Assembly: GCF_024298865.1 (NCBI RefSeq)
Contig: NZ_CP101164.1
Location: 62,001-126,000, forward strand
Reading direction: 5' to 3'
DNA length: 64,000 nucleotides
DNA from: Halorarius halobius
GTDB lineage: Archaea; Halobacteriota; Halobacteria; Halobacteriales; Haloarculaceae
In this document: positions 1 through 8,676 of the stretch, one piece after another
Position numbering within the stretch: position 1 is the stretch's first letter
How the letters are laid out: every line of letters starts with the position of its first letter
Made by a program: the position numbers and the translations under genes
Notes under the pieces: model-generated
Seen by the model: the letters and a program-made list of their open reading frames with translations, nothing else
Told to the model about the DNA's origin: nothing
Databases searched by the model: none

Positions 1-2
1 CC

Positions 3-368
3 TATTTCGATGATCTTGTTGGTTCAACTCACTATGGTAGTAATGGTATCTTCTTTATGAACTACTACTTCAGCAAGGGGGAGAATTTCCTTGATGCTGG
101 CGAACCTCGTGAAGGACTCGAAGGAGAAGCACTTCTCTTGGCTAAACTTGCTGCTGAAACTGACGAAGATGTGGAACTAGGTGAAGAAATCAAAGAGGGA
201 TGTGACCAATTATCGAAAGTTTTGCCCTCTGTTTGGAAAGAACGAGCTCTTCAGGAAGTTCTGGCTGCTGGATACGATCCCATAAAGAAGCATGGTGTTT
301 CGATCAACATACAGCCCCTTGCCGAGCAAAATCTTGTCCCAGAAGTGGTCGACGATAAAGTTCTGTAA
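3..368 (+). CDS. C-terminal fragment of a probable BREX-type adenine methyltransferase PglX
   Basis: The open frame enters at the window edge, so only about 121 C-terminal residues are visible. The visible part has no catalytic motif. It ends in a stretch (GYDPIKKHGVSINIQPL, then VPEVVDDKVL) that resembles the C-terminal tails I recall for haloarchaeal BREX PglX proteins, where a GY-P-x-GV-x-N-I-x-PL pattern closes the protein. PglX is the site-specific adenine methylase that marks self DNA in BREX phage defence. The SNF2-type helicase that follows at 1044 fits the BREX-5 arrangement described in Halobacteria. The family call is recall plus context, not a search. An unrelated methylase-like C-terminus remains possible. 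Confidence 0.5.
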   Translation, partial: YFDDLVGSTHYGSNGIFFMNYYFSKGENFLDAGEPREGLEGEALLLAKLAAETDEDVELGEEIKEGCDQLSKVLPSVWKERALQEVLAAGYDPIKKHGVSINIQPLAEQNLVPEVVDDKVL

Positions 369-496
369 TCCAACGGTAATGGCTTGACTTCGACCCCCTC
401 GTTTCCCCTGGAACCCCGCCGGGTTCAATAGTCAAATATTGGACCCCTGATCTCTACCCATCGAACATCCTGATTTGAAAATCGTCCAGGGAACGA

Positions 497-504
497 TTTA
501 AAAA
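497..504 (+). promoter_or_regulatory. TATA-like box before the 530 gene
   Basis: TTTAAAAA lies about 29 bases before the ATG at 530, the spacing expected for a leaderless haloarchaeal transcript. It suggests that the 530 and 1044 genes are transcribed separately from pglX. Confidence 0.5.
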
Positions 505-529
505 GCCACTACGAAGATATACTGACTAG

Positions 530-1051
530 ATGAGAGCAGCCATATTTACCGAGGGCTCATCAACGACGAGCCAATCTACTGAGTCTTATTCCGAATATTT
601 TGAGGGTTCTTTCCTATCTGTAAACACTCTCGCGGACGAGCTTTCTCGCTGTTGCGATACTGAACTCCACATCCTATCGGAAACCTACGGATACGTACGG
701 GGTGCAGACGAGGTCAAGCCTGACAACTCATTCAACGCAAAGGAGGCAACCGAACATTTTCGAGACTCCCTCCTATCTCGTCTCAATGATTTTGATGTTG
801 TAGTACTACTCTTCACGACGGATTCCTTCGAAGAGATCGTCACTCCGCATTGGGAGCAGATTGTCGAGAACGCTAAGCCGAACTCAATTTGGTGCATCGG
901 AACATCTCGAAAGGCACTGAACTCAGTCGATCTTGAATCGTTAGAGAGCCAGCATCCTGTTCTCATCTACCAACGACGTGGTGTCGCACGAGTTGGTAAG
1001 GAAGTACGGGAGGAACTGATAGAACACATCCGTACTCAATTAGATGAATAG
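530..1051 (+). CDS. hypothetical protein, 173 aa, coupled to the helicase
   Basis: I do not recognise a family. The protein is soluble and acidic, without membrane segments. An N-terminal beta-strand start (MRAAIFTEGSS) and a middle hydrophobic strand (DVVVLLFTTDSF) suggest an alpha/beta fold. The last codons overlap the ATG of the SNF2 helicase at 1044 by 8 bases, so the two are probably translationally coupled and work together. Its place between a probable PglX and a helicase suggests an accessory role in the defence locus. That role is inferred from position only. Confidence 0.7.
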   Translation: MRAAIFTEGSSTTSQSTESYSEYFEGSFLSVNTLADELSRCCDTELHILSETYGYVRGADEVKPDNSFNAKEATEHFRDSLLSRLNDFDVVVLLFTTDSFEEIVTPHWEQIVENAKPNSIWCIGTSRKALNSVDLESLESQHPVLIYQRRGVARVGKEVREELIEHIRTQLDE

Positions 1052-3953
1052 GGAATTCGAATCCGGCGACCGCATCAGACTCAACGGCGACCCAGCAGAG
1101 GTCATCCGTACGTACGAAGTCGGGAATCTCCCGTACCTCCGGGTCTACATTGAGGGTGATGGTGCGAAGACGGTCTGTCTCGACCATGTCTCCGTCGAAC
1201 CAAGCAGTGATGCACTCGATACCCTCGAGGATCAAGTAGCAGACCTCCACCCCCGACACGAAGCAGTCTCGTCGGAGTGGTTCGACCTCCGAACCGAGGC
1301 GCTCCAGCTCAAGATGGCCCACGAGCAGGGGCAGCTCCTGAGCATCTCGAACTCGCTCGTCCGTCTCGAACCCTACCAGCTCGCCTGTGTGAATCAGGTA
1401 ATGCAGAAGCTCCGCCAGCGAGCGCTCATCGCCGACGATGTCGGTCTCGGGAAGACCATCGAGGCGGGCCTCATCCTCAAAGAACTCGAAGCCCGCAATC
1501 GGGCCAATAGCGTCCTCTTCCTCGTTCCAGCACACCTCCAGAAGAAGTGGATTCGGGATATGGAGCGCTTCTTCGACATCGACCTCACGGTTGCGGACCG
1601 CCAGTGGGTCGACGCCGAGCGTCGACGACTCGGCGAGGAAGCGAACATCTGGGACCAGGAGGGCCAGCGTCTAGTCACCAGCATGGCGTTCCTCCGTCAA
1701 GACGAGTTCCAGTCCGAGATCGAGAACGCCTTCTGGGACGTCGCCGTCATCGACGAAGCGCACAAGGCCAGCAAGCGGGGCGAGTCCCCCAGCAAAACCT
1801 CGCTTATGGCCGAACGTGTCGCCAACCACTGTGAATCCTTGCTGTTGCTGAGTGCGACACCGCATGACGGGAAGGGTGAGGCGTTCCGATCCCTCATCAG
1901 CTATATCGACCCGTTCCTCGTCGCCGAAGACCAGGACCTCACTCGGGAGACGGTGAACCGTGTCATGATCCGGCGCGGGAAGGAGACCATCTACGACGAC
2001 AACGGGGAGCGCATCTTCCCCGAACGAGATGTCCAGACGGCCACCGTCTCGATGTCTCCTGCAGAGGAGCAACTGTACGAGCGCGTAACCGAGTACGTCC
2101 GCGAGGTCTACAACCGATCTGACCAACTGAACGAGCCCGCCGTCGGCTTCGCGATGGCGCTCATGCAAAAGCGGCTTGTGAGCAGCGTAGGCGCGATTCG
2201 AGAAACACTCCGGCGTCGCCTCCACGGGCTGCTCGAACCCGACGAGCGGAGTCTCTCGACCGATGCGACGGCCTACCTCGAAGGCGAGGACTTGGAGGAC
2301 TCTGACCGTGAACAAGCGGAGCAGGAACTCGAACGCCTCACGGTCGCCCAGGGTGACGAAGCACTCCAGAAGGAGATCGACACGCTGCAGGAACTCGTCG
2401 CGATGGCCGAGGACCTCCCGGTCGACACCAAGGCCCGGAAGGTCAAGCGTTACATCGAGCAGCTCTTCGAGGAGCATCCGAACGAGAAGCTCATCCTGTT
2501 CACCGAGTACCGCGATACATTGGACTATCTCCTCAATCTCTTCGCCGACGAACCGTGGGCAGACGAGATTCTAACCATCCACGGGGACGTGAGCAAAGAC
2601 GAGCGAACCCGGATTGAGGACGAATTCAACTACGGGAAGTCCCGATTACTGATGGCAACCGATGCAGCCAGCGAGGGGATCGACCTCCAGCACAGCTGCC
2701 ACATTATGGTCAACTACGAACTCCCGTGGAATCCGAACCGCCTCGAACAACGTATCGGTCGGATCCATCGCTACGGCCAGGATAAGGAGGTCAAGGTGTG
2801 GAACTTCCAGTTCGATGGCACTCGGGAATCCGAGATCTTTGAGCTCCTCCAAGACAAGGTCGAGGAGATTCGGTCGAAGGTCGGTGCGACGGCAGACGTC
2901 CTCGGAATGCTGGACGACGTCAACATTGACTCCCTCTTGATGAAATCCGTCCAGAACCAGGAACCTGCCTCAGCAACAAAAGAGGAACTCGAGGAGCTGA
3001 TGGAAGAGCGTGAGCAGACGCTCCTCGAGTGGTACGAACGGAGTCTCATCGACTGCAGTACGTTCGACTCTGAGAGTCGACAGGAGATTCAGTCGATCGT
3101 CGACGATTCAGAGGATGTCTTCGGAAGTGAACAGGAGATCCGGGAATTCTTCACCCGAGCTATCGAGGCGTTCGAGGGCTCAGGCGAGAAGCGCGGAAAC
3201 CAGCTGTACGAGGCAGAAGTCCCACCCGCAGTGACTGATAGTGGTCAGCCTGAGACGATGGGCCCGTTCACCTTCAGTCGCGATTTCGCCATCGATCACG
3301 ACGGAATCGAGTACCTCTCCCCGGACGCGGATATTCTACAGGCCCTCCGTGATCTGATTCTCCAGCAGGAACAGCACGCGGGGAAGACCGGAATGAAGCT
3401 GCTGCCGTTCGTCGACCAGCCCGGCATCACATTCGTCTACAAAGTCGCCTTCGAAGATGCAACTGGCAAGACAATTCGTGAGCAACTTATCCCCGTCTAC
3501 GTCGACCTCGCTGGACTTGACGCCCAGCGTTCACTCGGCCAGCGCGTCCTTGATGCAGAGACGGTTCACGCCCGTCCAGATGAGAGTACGGTCTCTCGGC
3601 TACTCAAGCAACGGGGCGACCTCGAGGAGGCCGCCGAGAGGTACATCAGTAGTATGGTCGCCGACATCCGCGAAGATCTGCTCGAAACCCGTCAGCAGGA
3701 CGTTCAGAAAGAACTCTCTGACTTGGAAGCCTACGAACAGGCAGAACGAGATCGGATTCAGTCGTTCATCAATTCGTATGAGGAGAAAGCGAACACAGGG
3801 TCGGATATGCGCATCGCGATTCGAAATCAAAAACAACGCCTCGAGCAGCTGGAATCCCGAATCGAATCCAGAAAGGCGGAGCTGAGAAAACGAGAACAGG
3901 TGATCTCACTTGCCCCAGATATCGAAGCATACTGTCTGACATTACCAGTCTAA
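1044..3953 (+). CDS. SNF2/DEAD-family helicase, probable defence helicase (BrxHII- or DrmD-like)
   Basis: A 969-residue superfamily 2 helicase. Visible motifs are Walker A GLGKT near residue 130, DEAH near 234, SAT near 267, and the C-terminal RecA-like motif QRIGRIHRYGQ near 570, typical of SNF2/RapA-like translocases. The last 350 residues are charged and end in a predicted coiled coil. It should use ATP to move along double-stranded DNA. SNF2 helicases of this size occur in BREX-5 (brxHII) and DISARM (drmD) loci. The probable pglX upstream favours BREX. The start overlaps the preceding gene by 8 bases. The helicase call is firm; the system assignment is inference. Confidence 0.85.
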   Translation: MNREFESGDRIRLNGDPAEVIRTYEVGNLPYLRVYIEGDGAKTVCLDHVSVEPSSDALDTLEDQVADLHPRHEAVSSEWFDLRTEALQLKMAHEQGQLLSISNSLVRLEPYQLACVNQVMQKLRQRALIADDVGLGKTIEAGLILKELEARNRANSVLFLVPAHLQKKWIRDMERFFDIDLTVADRQWVDAERRRLGEEANIWDQEGQRLVTSMAFLRQDEFQSEIENAFWDVAVIDEAHKASKRGESPSKTSLMAERVANHCESLLLLSATPHDGKGEAFRSLISYIDPFLVAEDQDLTRETVNRVMIRRGKETIYDDNGERIFPERDVQTATVSMSPAEEQLYERVTEYVREVYNRSDQLNEPAVGFAMALMQKRLVSSVGAIRETLRRRLHGLLEPDERSLSTDATAYLEGEDLEDSDREQAEQELERLTVAQGDEALQKEIDTLQELVAMAEDLPVDTKARKVKRYIEQLFEEHPNEKLILFTEYRDTLDYLLNLFADEPWADEILTIHGDVSKDERTRIEDEFNYGKSRLLMATDAASEGIDLQHSCHIMVNYELPWNPNRLEQRIGRIHRYGQDKEVKVWNFQFDGTRESEIFELLQDKVEEIRSKVGATADVLGMLDDVNIDSLLMKSVQNQEPASATKEELEELMEEREQTLLEWYERSLIDCSTFDSESRQEIQSIVDDSEDVFGSEQEIREFFTRAIEAFEGSGEKRGNQLYEAEVPPAVTDSGQPETMGPFTFSRDFAIDHDGIEYLSPDADILQALRDLILQQEQHAGKTGMKLLPFVDQPGITFVYKVAFEDATGKTIREQLIPVYVDLAGLDAQRSLGQRVLDAETVHARPDESTVSRLLKQRGDLEEAAERYISSMVADIREDLLETRQQDVQKELSDLEAYEQAERDRIQSFINSYEEKANTGSDMRIAIRNQKQRLEQLESRIESRKAELRKREQVISLAPDIEAYCLTLPV

Positions 3954-3968
3954 TCGAGGGACTATGAC

Positions 3969-4229
3969 CTATCGTCGAGTTTTCCCGCCTACCCCACTCC
4001 CTACTCCGTCCAATAGCTCACGGAGCGCTGCATACATCGCCCCGAAACCAATCACGAGGAGTGCGGTTCCGATAATCAGATAGATGGGGGACGCAATTTC
4101 TGTCGCAGCGCTAAAGATAGGAATCGTTGGAGGAACGACAGCAAGCCCGACCCCAAGGGCCACCACAGCGAGACCAGCCAATATAGCAACAACACCAAGA
4201 CCCAGAATTACAATTTCATCCGGAATCAT
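3969..4229 (-). CDS. small membrane protein, 86 aa
   Basis: Two strongly hydrophobic segments (about residues 7-33 and 46-70) separated by a short polar loop, with a basic C-terminus GGKTRR, indicate a two-helix inner membrane protein with its tail in the cytoplasm. No family is recognised. It is convergent with the helicase, 15 bases from that stop. A membrane partner for a defence system is conceivable, but nothing in the sequence shows it. Confidence 0.55.
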   Translation of the reverse strand: MIPDEIVILGLGVVAILAGLAVVALGVGLAVVPPTIPIFSAATEIASPIYLIIGTALLVIGFGAMYAALRELLDGVGSGVGGKTRR

Positions 4230-4313
4230 TACGAGCCGACCAACTCACTGGAAGGCCAAATTCTTTCATCAAGAACACACCAACTAGCGCTGATTGAGTG
4301 GCTTCTCATGACA

Positions 4314-4342
4314 TATTAAGTAGGAACCTGAACTAACGGAGG
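4314..4342 (+). promoter_or_regulatory. TATA-like box and ribosome binding site for the 4348 gene
   Basis: TATTAA at 4314-4319 lies about 30 bases before the ATG. GGAGG at 4338-4342 sits 5 bases before the ATG and supports this start. Confidence 0.45.
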
Positions 4343-4347
4343 ACAAT

Positions 4348-5322
4348 ATGGTCTCTTCAGTTTCAAAAGAATTCACCTACTCCGAATCCGACGATGAAGG
4401 GGTTCGATTCGAGGATACCGCTAAAGTCGTCCTCGGCCAACGGAACAATGAGTATTTACTCTCGATCCATTTTGAGCGGACTGACTATATCCACCCTGAA
4501 CGGAGTTCTGAAAAGGAGATATTGGAGGTGACATCCCCTTCGCTCGGATTTCTAAAAGAGATACGTTCTCTCCTTGGAAAGCGCGCCAAATCGGATGCCT
4601 TCCCAGATGCGGATCTTGAACTCGAAGATGTGGACGGTGTATTCCTCGGGGAAGATGGATCTGTAGATATCGACTCTATTCTGGCCAAAATCGATGGTGG
4701 GAGGATCTATTTCACCGCATTTACTCATCCTGAGCGGGTCGGGAACGTGATGATTCCGGCGTATGGTTCTACTGAAGAACAGTATGAACAGAACAACCAC
4801 GTCGAACAGTTCTATGAACTTGTCGACGATTATATTCAGGAACGTGAGTCTACGCCACCGGCTACCCTCGGTGCGATTGAACACGTATGTCGGCGATTTC
4901 CTCTCGCAGTCACTCGTCTCCAAGACCGATATAACAACCGACCATCTGTCGAAATACAGGACGAACATGACGTCCAGGACATTCTCCACGCTCTACTCGC
5001 AGTCCAATGTGAAGATCTCCGGAAAGAGGAGGCAGCACCAAGCCACGGTGGTTCAGCTAGTCGGATTGATTTCCTCCTAAAAGACGAAAAAATCGGTGTC
5101 GAGGTCAAGCTAGCGAGCGAGAACCACGACGAGCGGGAAATTAAAAGCGAATTAGCGGAAGATAAGGAACACTATCGAGCGCACCCCGATTGTAGTCAGC
5201 TCGTCTGCTTTGTTTATGATCCGAGACACGCCATAGAAAATCCGGACGGGTTTGAAAGTGATCTGTCTGGATCTGATTCTGAATTACTGACGTCAGTCGT
5301 TGTAGCTCCGACCCTCGATTGA
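4348..5322 (+). CDS. PD-(D/E)XK nuclease-like protein
   Basis: A 324-residue protein. The N-terminal two thirds are unrecognised. The last third carries a likely restriction-endonuclease fold: RIDFLL near residue 238, then VEVKL near 252 (Asp followed by Glu-x-Lys at the usual spacing), and a later strand LVCFVYDP. This layout is seen in PD-(D/E)XK proteins linked to restriction and other phage defence, so it probably cuts DNA. Codons are less GC-rich at the third position than in the plasmid core, which suggests recent transfer along with the other defence genes. The target and partner are unknown. The fold is inferred from the motif spacing. Confidence 0.6.
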   Translation: MVSSVSKEFTYSESDDEGVRFEDTAKVVLGQRNNEYLLSIHFERTDYIHPERSSEKEILEVTSPSLGFLKEIRSLLGKRAKSDAFPDADLELEDVDGVFLGEDGSVDIDSILAKIDGGRIYFTAFTHPERVGNVMIPAYGSTEEQYEQNNHVEQFYELVDDYIQERESTPPATLGAIEHVCRRFPLAVTRLQDRYNNRPSVEIQDEHDVQDILHALLAVQCEDLRKEEAAPSHGGSASRIDFLLKDEKIGVEVKLASENHDEREIKSELAEDKEHYRAHPDCSQLVCFVYDPRHAIENPDGFESDLSGSDSELLTSVVVAPTLD

Positions 5323-5359
5323 ACTGTGGGAGAAGTCGGCTCGTAATGTCTGTTCCAGC

Positions 5360-5938
5360 TCACGGGATGTTCTCGACGCACTTGATGAGGTCGTCCTCGG
5401 TGGTCCACCGGTAGAGCCGTCCGCTCTCCTCAAGCATTTCGAAAATCGCCGTCTGCATTCCGCTGTACGGGTTCTCGATGTCGACGCCGGTATCGAGATC
5501 GTCGAGATTGAGGTCGTCGTACTCGCGCTGACAGACATGCGTTTTCCCGAAGTACTCCTCAAGGGCAGTGAAGTAGCCCTGTTCGACCAGGAAGCCCCCC
5601 TGTGCGTGTTCCGCAACACCCACGATGTAATCCGTATAGTCCGCGAGCAGCCGGAATTTGAGATAGGTGTTGGTCCACTCGCTGCGAACATCGACCATCA
5701 GGAACGCGTACGTATCGACCCGCCGGTTGAGCCGATCCTTGACGAGCTGGAGCCGGCGGATCTCCGGTTGTCCGTAGCTCCCGAGAACGAAGTACGCACG
5801 GTCGGCTGAGAAGATCGGCGATAATTCAGCGACGCTCTGTTTCAACGCCTCGTACTCCTCGGGAGTGATCGAGGTCTCGTGGAGGTACGCCTCGGCGCGA
5901 TCGGCAAGGTCCTCGACGGTGACTGACTCCTCGCTCAT
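5360..5938 (-). CDS. conserved-looking hypothetical protein, 192 aa
   Basis: I do not recognise it. It is acidic and soluble. The middle alternates strands and helices (AYFVLGSYG, then DTYAFLMVDV, then DYIVGVAEHAQGG), as in a nucleotide-binding Rossmann- or TIR-like fold, but no catalytic residue can be assigned with confidence. It is divergent from the regulator at 6059, and the 120 bases between them hold both promoters, so that regulator could control it. GC-rich codon use matches the plasmid core rather than the preceding defence genes. Confidence 0.65.
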   Translation of the reverse strand: MSEESVTVEDLADRAEAYLHETSITPEEYEALKQSVAELSPIFSADRAYFVLGSYGQPEIRRLQLVKDRLNRRVDTYAFLMVDVRSEWTNTYLKFRLLADYTDYIVGVAEHAQGGFLVEQGYFTALEEYFGKTHVCQREYDDLNLDDLDTGVDIENPYSGMQTAIFEMLEESGRLYRWTTEDDLIKCVENIP

Positions 5939-5966
5939 TATCTACTGTCTTTCACCCACTGTGCTT

Positions 5967-5972
5967 TAATGC
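5967..5972 (-). promoter_or_regulatory. TATA-like box for the 5938 gene
   Basis: On the minus strand the box reads ATTAAA and ends about 29 bases before the ATG at 5938, which fits a leaderless transcript. Confidence 0.45.
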
Positions 5973-6020
5973 GATGACCGAGGTAGTCAGCGTATTGTAT
6001 TTGACCGATTCGTATTTTAG

Positions 6021-6033
6021 CGAAACGTTTTAG
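6021..6033 (+). promoter_or_regulatory. BRE/TATA promoter of the 6059 regulator
   Basis: CGAAACG followed by TTTTAG matches a haloarchaeal BRE plus TATA box. Its 26-31 base distance to the ATG at 6059 predicts a leaderless transcript. Confidence 0.6.
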
Positions 6034-6038
6034 GACGA

Positions 6039-6057
6039 ACTACTCTAAGAGAGTAGT
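6039..6057 (+). promoter_or_regulatory. perfect palindrome, likely operator
   Basis: ACTACTCT and AGAGTAGT form a perfect 8-base inverted repeat around AAG, lying between the TATA box and the ATG at 6059. A dimeric winged-helix protein bound here would block initiation, so autoregulation by the downstream gene is the simple reading. Confidence 0.6.
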
Positions 6058-6058
6058 G

Positions 6059-6469
6059 ATGAGCACTCCCGACGAACCCGCAAGTACGCTCGACACCGTC
6101 CGAGAGCGACTGAACGTCGTCACCCAGGAGACGCGCTTTTCGCTCGTTCAAGACATTCTCGGGCATCCGTCGGGGCTGCCGACGCTGAAGGAACTCGACT
6201 ACGTCAACCCGAGCAAGAGCCAGACGACGATCCGCCAGCATCTCCAGCAACTTGTCGAGACCGGCATCGTCGAGGAGGTCGAACTTCCCGAGGACCGTCG
6301 GCAGAACGACCTGCCGTACAAGTTCTATGGGATCAGTGAGGAGGGACGTCAATTCCTCGACGATCACAAACTGCTGCGTGCCGAAGAGACGTTACAGGAT
6401 ATCTATGACCAGGTCGAGAAGACGACCGAGATCGAACGCTACGAGTCTGCCCCCCGCCCCGAGCGGTGA
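6059..6469 (+). CDS. winged-helix transcriptional regulator
   Basis: A 136-residue DNA-binding protein. Residues 10-100 form a helix-turn-helix with wing: ETRFSLVQDIL, then SQTTIRQHLQQLVETGIVEE as recognition helix region, then a wing ending in YGISEEGRQFL. This is the ArsR/PadR-like layout common in haloarchaea, and the C-terminal helix probably dimerises. I chose ATG 6059 over the in-frame GTG at 6056 because the TATA box spacing predicts a leaderless start there. The palindrome just upstream suggests autoregulation and possible control of the divergent 5938 gene. No metal or ligand site is apparent. Confidence 0.8.
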   Translation: MSTPDEPASTLDTVRERLNVVTQETRFSLVQDILGHPSGLPTLKELDYVNPSKSQTTIRQHLQQLVETGIVEEVELPEDRRQNDLPYKFYGISEEGRQFLDDHKLLRAEETLQDIYDQVEKTTEIERYESAPRPER

Positions 6470-6502
6470 CCGTGCTCTGTCTCAGTAGGTATGCGTCCGA
6501 CC

Positions 6503-6563
6503 TCCACCATTGAGACGTTTATCGGAGGGCCCTAGGAGGGGGATGTTTCCGGCAAATGGTGGA
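6503..6563. other. inverted repeat downstream of the regulator
   Basis: TCCACCATT (6503-6511) and AATGGTGGA (6555-6563) form a perfect 9-base inverted repeat around 43 GC-rich bases. It could be a transcript-end structure or a binding site. The rest of the 270-base gap shows nothing clear apart from the promoter at 6698. Confidence 0.3.
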
Positions 6564-6697
6564 AGGTCACGAACGCCGAAGTCGATCCTCTAGACAAACT
6601 CTCCGGTCAAGTGGGTGAAACTGGGCAAGATCCATTCGGCGATTCGGCCCATTGAGAGGAGGAGCCCTGACTGAGAATGGTCGAACCCATGCTCTGA

Positions 6698-6705
6698 TTT
6701 ATAAA
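6698..6705 (+). promoter_or_regulatory. TATA-like box for the 6740 gene
   Basis: TTTATAAA about 35 bases before the ATG at 6740. The short leader contains GGGGTGAG, a possible ribosome binding site. Confidence 0.5.
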
Positions 6706-6739
6706 CTAAGACGAAGGAAGGGGTGAGTGGAGAACGATA

Positions 6740-7519
6740 ATGACTGTACCCTCCAACGGGAATGGGTCTCCATTCGACACCGACACACCCTCCAGCGAAC
6801 CGAAGTACGCGCCGATCTCCGTCTCTGCGCTCCACGCCGCAGTCGGGCAGCGAGGTCTCCCACCCGAATACCTTCCGCTCTCAGTCCGTGCCCTCGACGA
6901 GCTCCAGCTCGCGCTCTCAGCAGCGCACAACGGGAATTTCCTCACACACCAGCTCATCGGACAGGCAGACCGCTCGAAGTACCTCGATGTGCAACGCTAC
7001 AACCCGAGTGATGGCAACGATGACGAACCGGTTGTCTCCGAGCGCGGCACGATGGACGACGTCGACGGGGGCGATCCATCAGCCAGTCGCGGCTCTGTCC
7101 ACTTCGACGACATTCTTTTCCTGAGCGGGCCGTACGTGCGAACGCTCCTCGACGATTCGCTGGGATACGTCCTCCCCGAATTCGTCGGCCCAGTCGACCG
7201 CTATACGCACACGCCGTGGGCCGAGCCGTCGCACCCGCCCCAGGAAGACATCCGAATCGAGTTCGTCCCAGCCGGCTCCGAACCCACGCCCGAGGAGGAG
7301 CTCATCGCTGGCATCGACACCTATGCCGTTCGCGCCGAGATCGTCAGGGTCGTCATCGACGCCTTCGCCACCTACAGCAGTGAACCCGGATTCATGGATA
7401 CGATTGACTCTGTCTCCAGTCCGCCCCTCGCCGTCCGTGCAGCGCCCCACGACGACCTCGTGATGGAAGAACCGGGGCCGTACTCGGTGCCGATCCCCGG
7501 CGCGACCACACACGGCTAG
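6740..7519 (+). CDS. hypothetical protein, 259 aa
   Basis: Not recognised. It is an acidic soluble protein without signal peptide or membrane helix. The N-terminal 20 residues are polar and likely disordered. A central segment (SVHFDDILFLSGPYVRTLLDD) and a later helix (IDTYAVRAEIVRVVIDAFATY) look structured. GC-rich codons agree with the plasmid core. It stands alone, convergent with the HNH, RPAP and RPA operon. Confidence 0.6.
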   Translation: MTVPSNGNGSPFDTDTPSSEPKYAPISVSALHAAVGQRGLPPEYLPLSVRALDELQLALSAAHNGNFLTHQLIGQADRSKYLDVQRYNPSDGNDDEPVVSERGTMDDVDGGDPSASRGSVHFDDILFLSGPYVRTLLDDSLGYVLPEFVGPVDRYTHTPWAEPSHPPQEDIRIEFVPAGSEPTPEEELIAGIDTYAVRAEIVRVVIDAFATYSSEPGFMDTIDSVSSPPLAVRAAPHDDLVMEEPGPYSVPIPGATTHG

Positions 7520-7568
7520 TCCGATCGGGCCGGATAGGTGAACGAAGGTAGGCTCGCCGTTTTCATGT

Positions 7569-7946
7569 CTACCGAATCGCCCACTTGATACCGCGCACGA
7601 TTGCCCGGCCGACCACACGGAGGACCCGCAGGGCATTGTGTTCGCCGGTATCGTACTGACTCCCGGTCGGGTGGCCGTGGATACCGTCGTGACAGTACTG
7701 GCAGACCGTCACGAGGTTCCCCAGGTAATGCCACCCGCCGTCACGGAGTGAGATTAGGTGGTGTGCGTGGAGAATCGCCCCGCCGTCGCCGGCGTGGGGC
7801 CCACTCCGCAACCCACAATCCTGGCAGGTGTAGTTATCCCGTTCGTAGACGGCTTTCCGGCGGGCGTCCCAGTCCGGCGGATATTTCCCGTCGTGATTGC
7901 TGGGATCGTCGTATTTCGGGGTGATTCCGGAACTACGCCCAAACAT
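7569..7946 (-). CDS. HNH endonuclease
   Basis: A 125-residue nuclease of the HNH family. A CQDC pair near residue 41, the core HAHHL near 61, NLVTVCQYCH near 76-86 and a final His in the helix give the beta-beta-alpha metal site with its structural zinc. It should nick or cut DNA with a divalent metal. It is the last gene of the RPA operon, 6 bases after the RPAP stop. In haloarchaeal chromosomes that position often holds a phosphoesterase gene, so a nuclease tied to ssDNA-binding proteins is unusual. It may act in plasmid processing or be a passenger. Confidence 0.85.
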   Translation of the reverse strand: MFGRSSGITPKYDDPSNHDGKYPPDWDARRKAVYERDNYTCQDCGLRSGPHAGDGGAILHAHHLISLRDGGWHYLGNLVTVCQYCHDGIHGHPTGSQYDTGEHNALRVLRVVGRAIVRGIKWAIR

Positions 7947-7952
7947 CGCTCG

Positions 7953-8672
7953 TTAGTCCTCGATCAATGTTTCCTGTTCCGGCTCTTCGCCGTCGACGTC
8001 GTCATCCTTGGCTTCGGCTTCCTCAAGACGCTCCTCAATCGTCTCCTCGCCGTCGGAACTCGACGATTCGTCACCGTCGAGAAGGTTCTGGAGTGCAAGC
8101 GCTGCGACATGCGCGAAGTACGACCCATCATGGCCGTACTGTTCGCGAGCGAGTGCGGCCACCTTCGGTGAGGTTTCTCGCGCCGATCCGATCCGCTCGA
8201 GTGTTCGCCGCGCCGTCTCGAATACCCAGATGTCGCGCGTCCTGACGTCGACGATACCGACGTCCTCGGGGACGAGTGAGACGTTAATCGTTCCGTCGTC
8301 GGTCTTGTACGTCCGGGGCTTGCCGATAACTGTGAGGAACTCGGGGGGCTCAATCTTCTTCAACCTCTTGAGTGCCTCATGCTGGTACTGCCCAGCGTAC
8401 ACCCAGAACGTCCCAGTCGGGTCGACGATACGCACTCGGAAGTACTCCTGGTCGTCGGTTCCGACATCCTCAACGTCCGTGACCGTTCCCATGACACACA
8501 CTCGGTTCGCTCGCTCTCCGGTAGGGAGCGCAACGTAAACCGGGGCACGCTCGTTTTGTGCGGTCTTGAACGTGTAGGTCGCTTCGTTCAGCTCGGCGGC
8601 AAAGGCGTGCTTCGCCACCTCGCGGTCTGGGACGGTCGTCCCCTGCTGTGATTGAGAGTTGCTTGTTGCCAT
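7953..8672 (-). CDS. RPA-associated protein (RPAP, OB-fold)
   Basis: A 239-residue partner of replication protein A. The N-terminal block (VAKHAFAAELNEATYTF) and the OB-fold region (NRVCVMGTVTDVEDVG, then VRIVDPTGTFWVYAGQY) match the haloarchaeal RPA-associated family, which forms specific complexes with its operon partner RPA on single-stranded DNA. The acidic tail (about 35 residues, DDDVDGEEPEQET) is likely disordered. I chose ATG 8672, 4 bases after the rpa stop, over upstream in-frame ATGs lying inside rpa. The operon order is rpa, rpap, HNH nuclease. Confidence 0.85.
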   Translation of the reverse strand: MATSNSQSQQGTTVPDREVAKHAFAAELNEATYTFKTAQNERAPVYVALPTGERANRVCVMGTVTDVEDVGTDDQEYFRVRIVDPTGTFWVYAGQYQHEALKRLKKIEPPEFLTVIGKPRTYKTDDGTINVSLVPEDVGIVDVRTRDIWVFETARRTLERIGSARETSPKVAALAREQYGHDGSYFAHVAALALQNLLDGDESSSSDGEETIEERLEEAEAKDDDVDGEEPEQETLIED

Positions 8673-8676
8673 GTTT

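Noticed and set aside
1671-2477. 268-residue frame on the minus strand
   Set aside because: Antisense shadow of the SNF2 helicase, which carries clear motifs in the plus frame.
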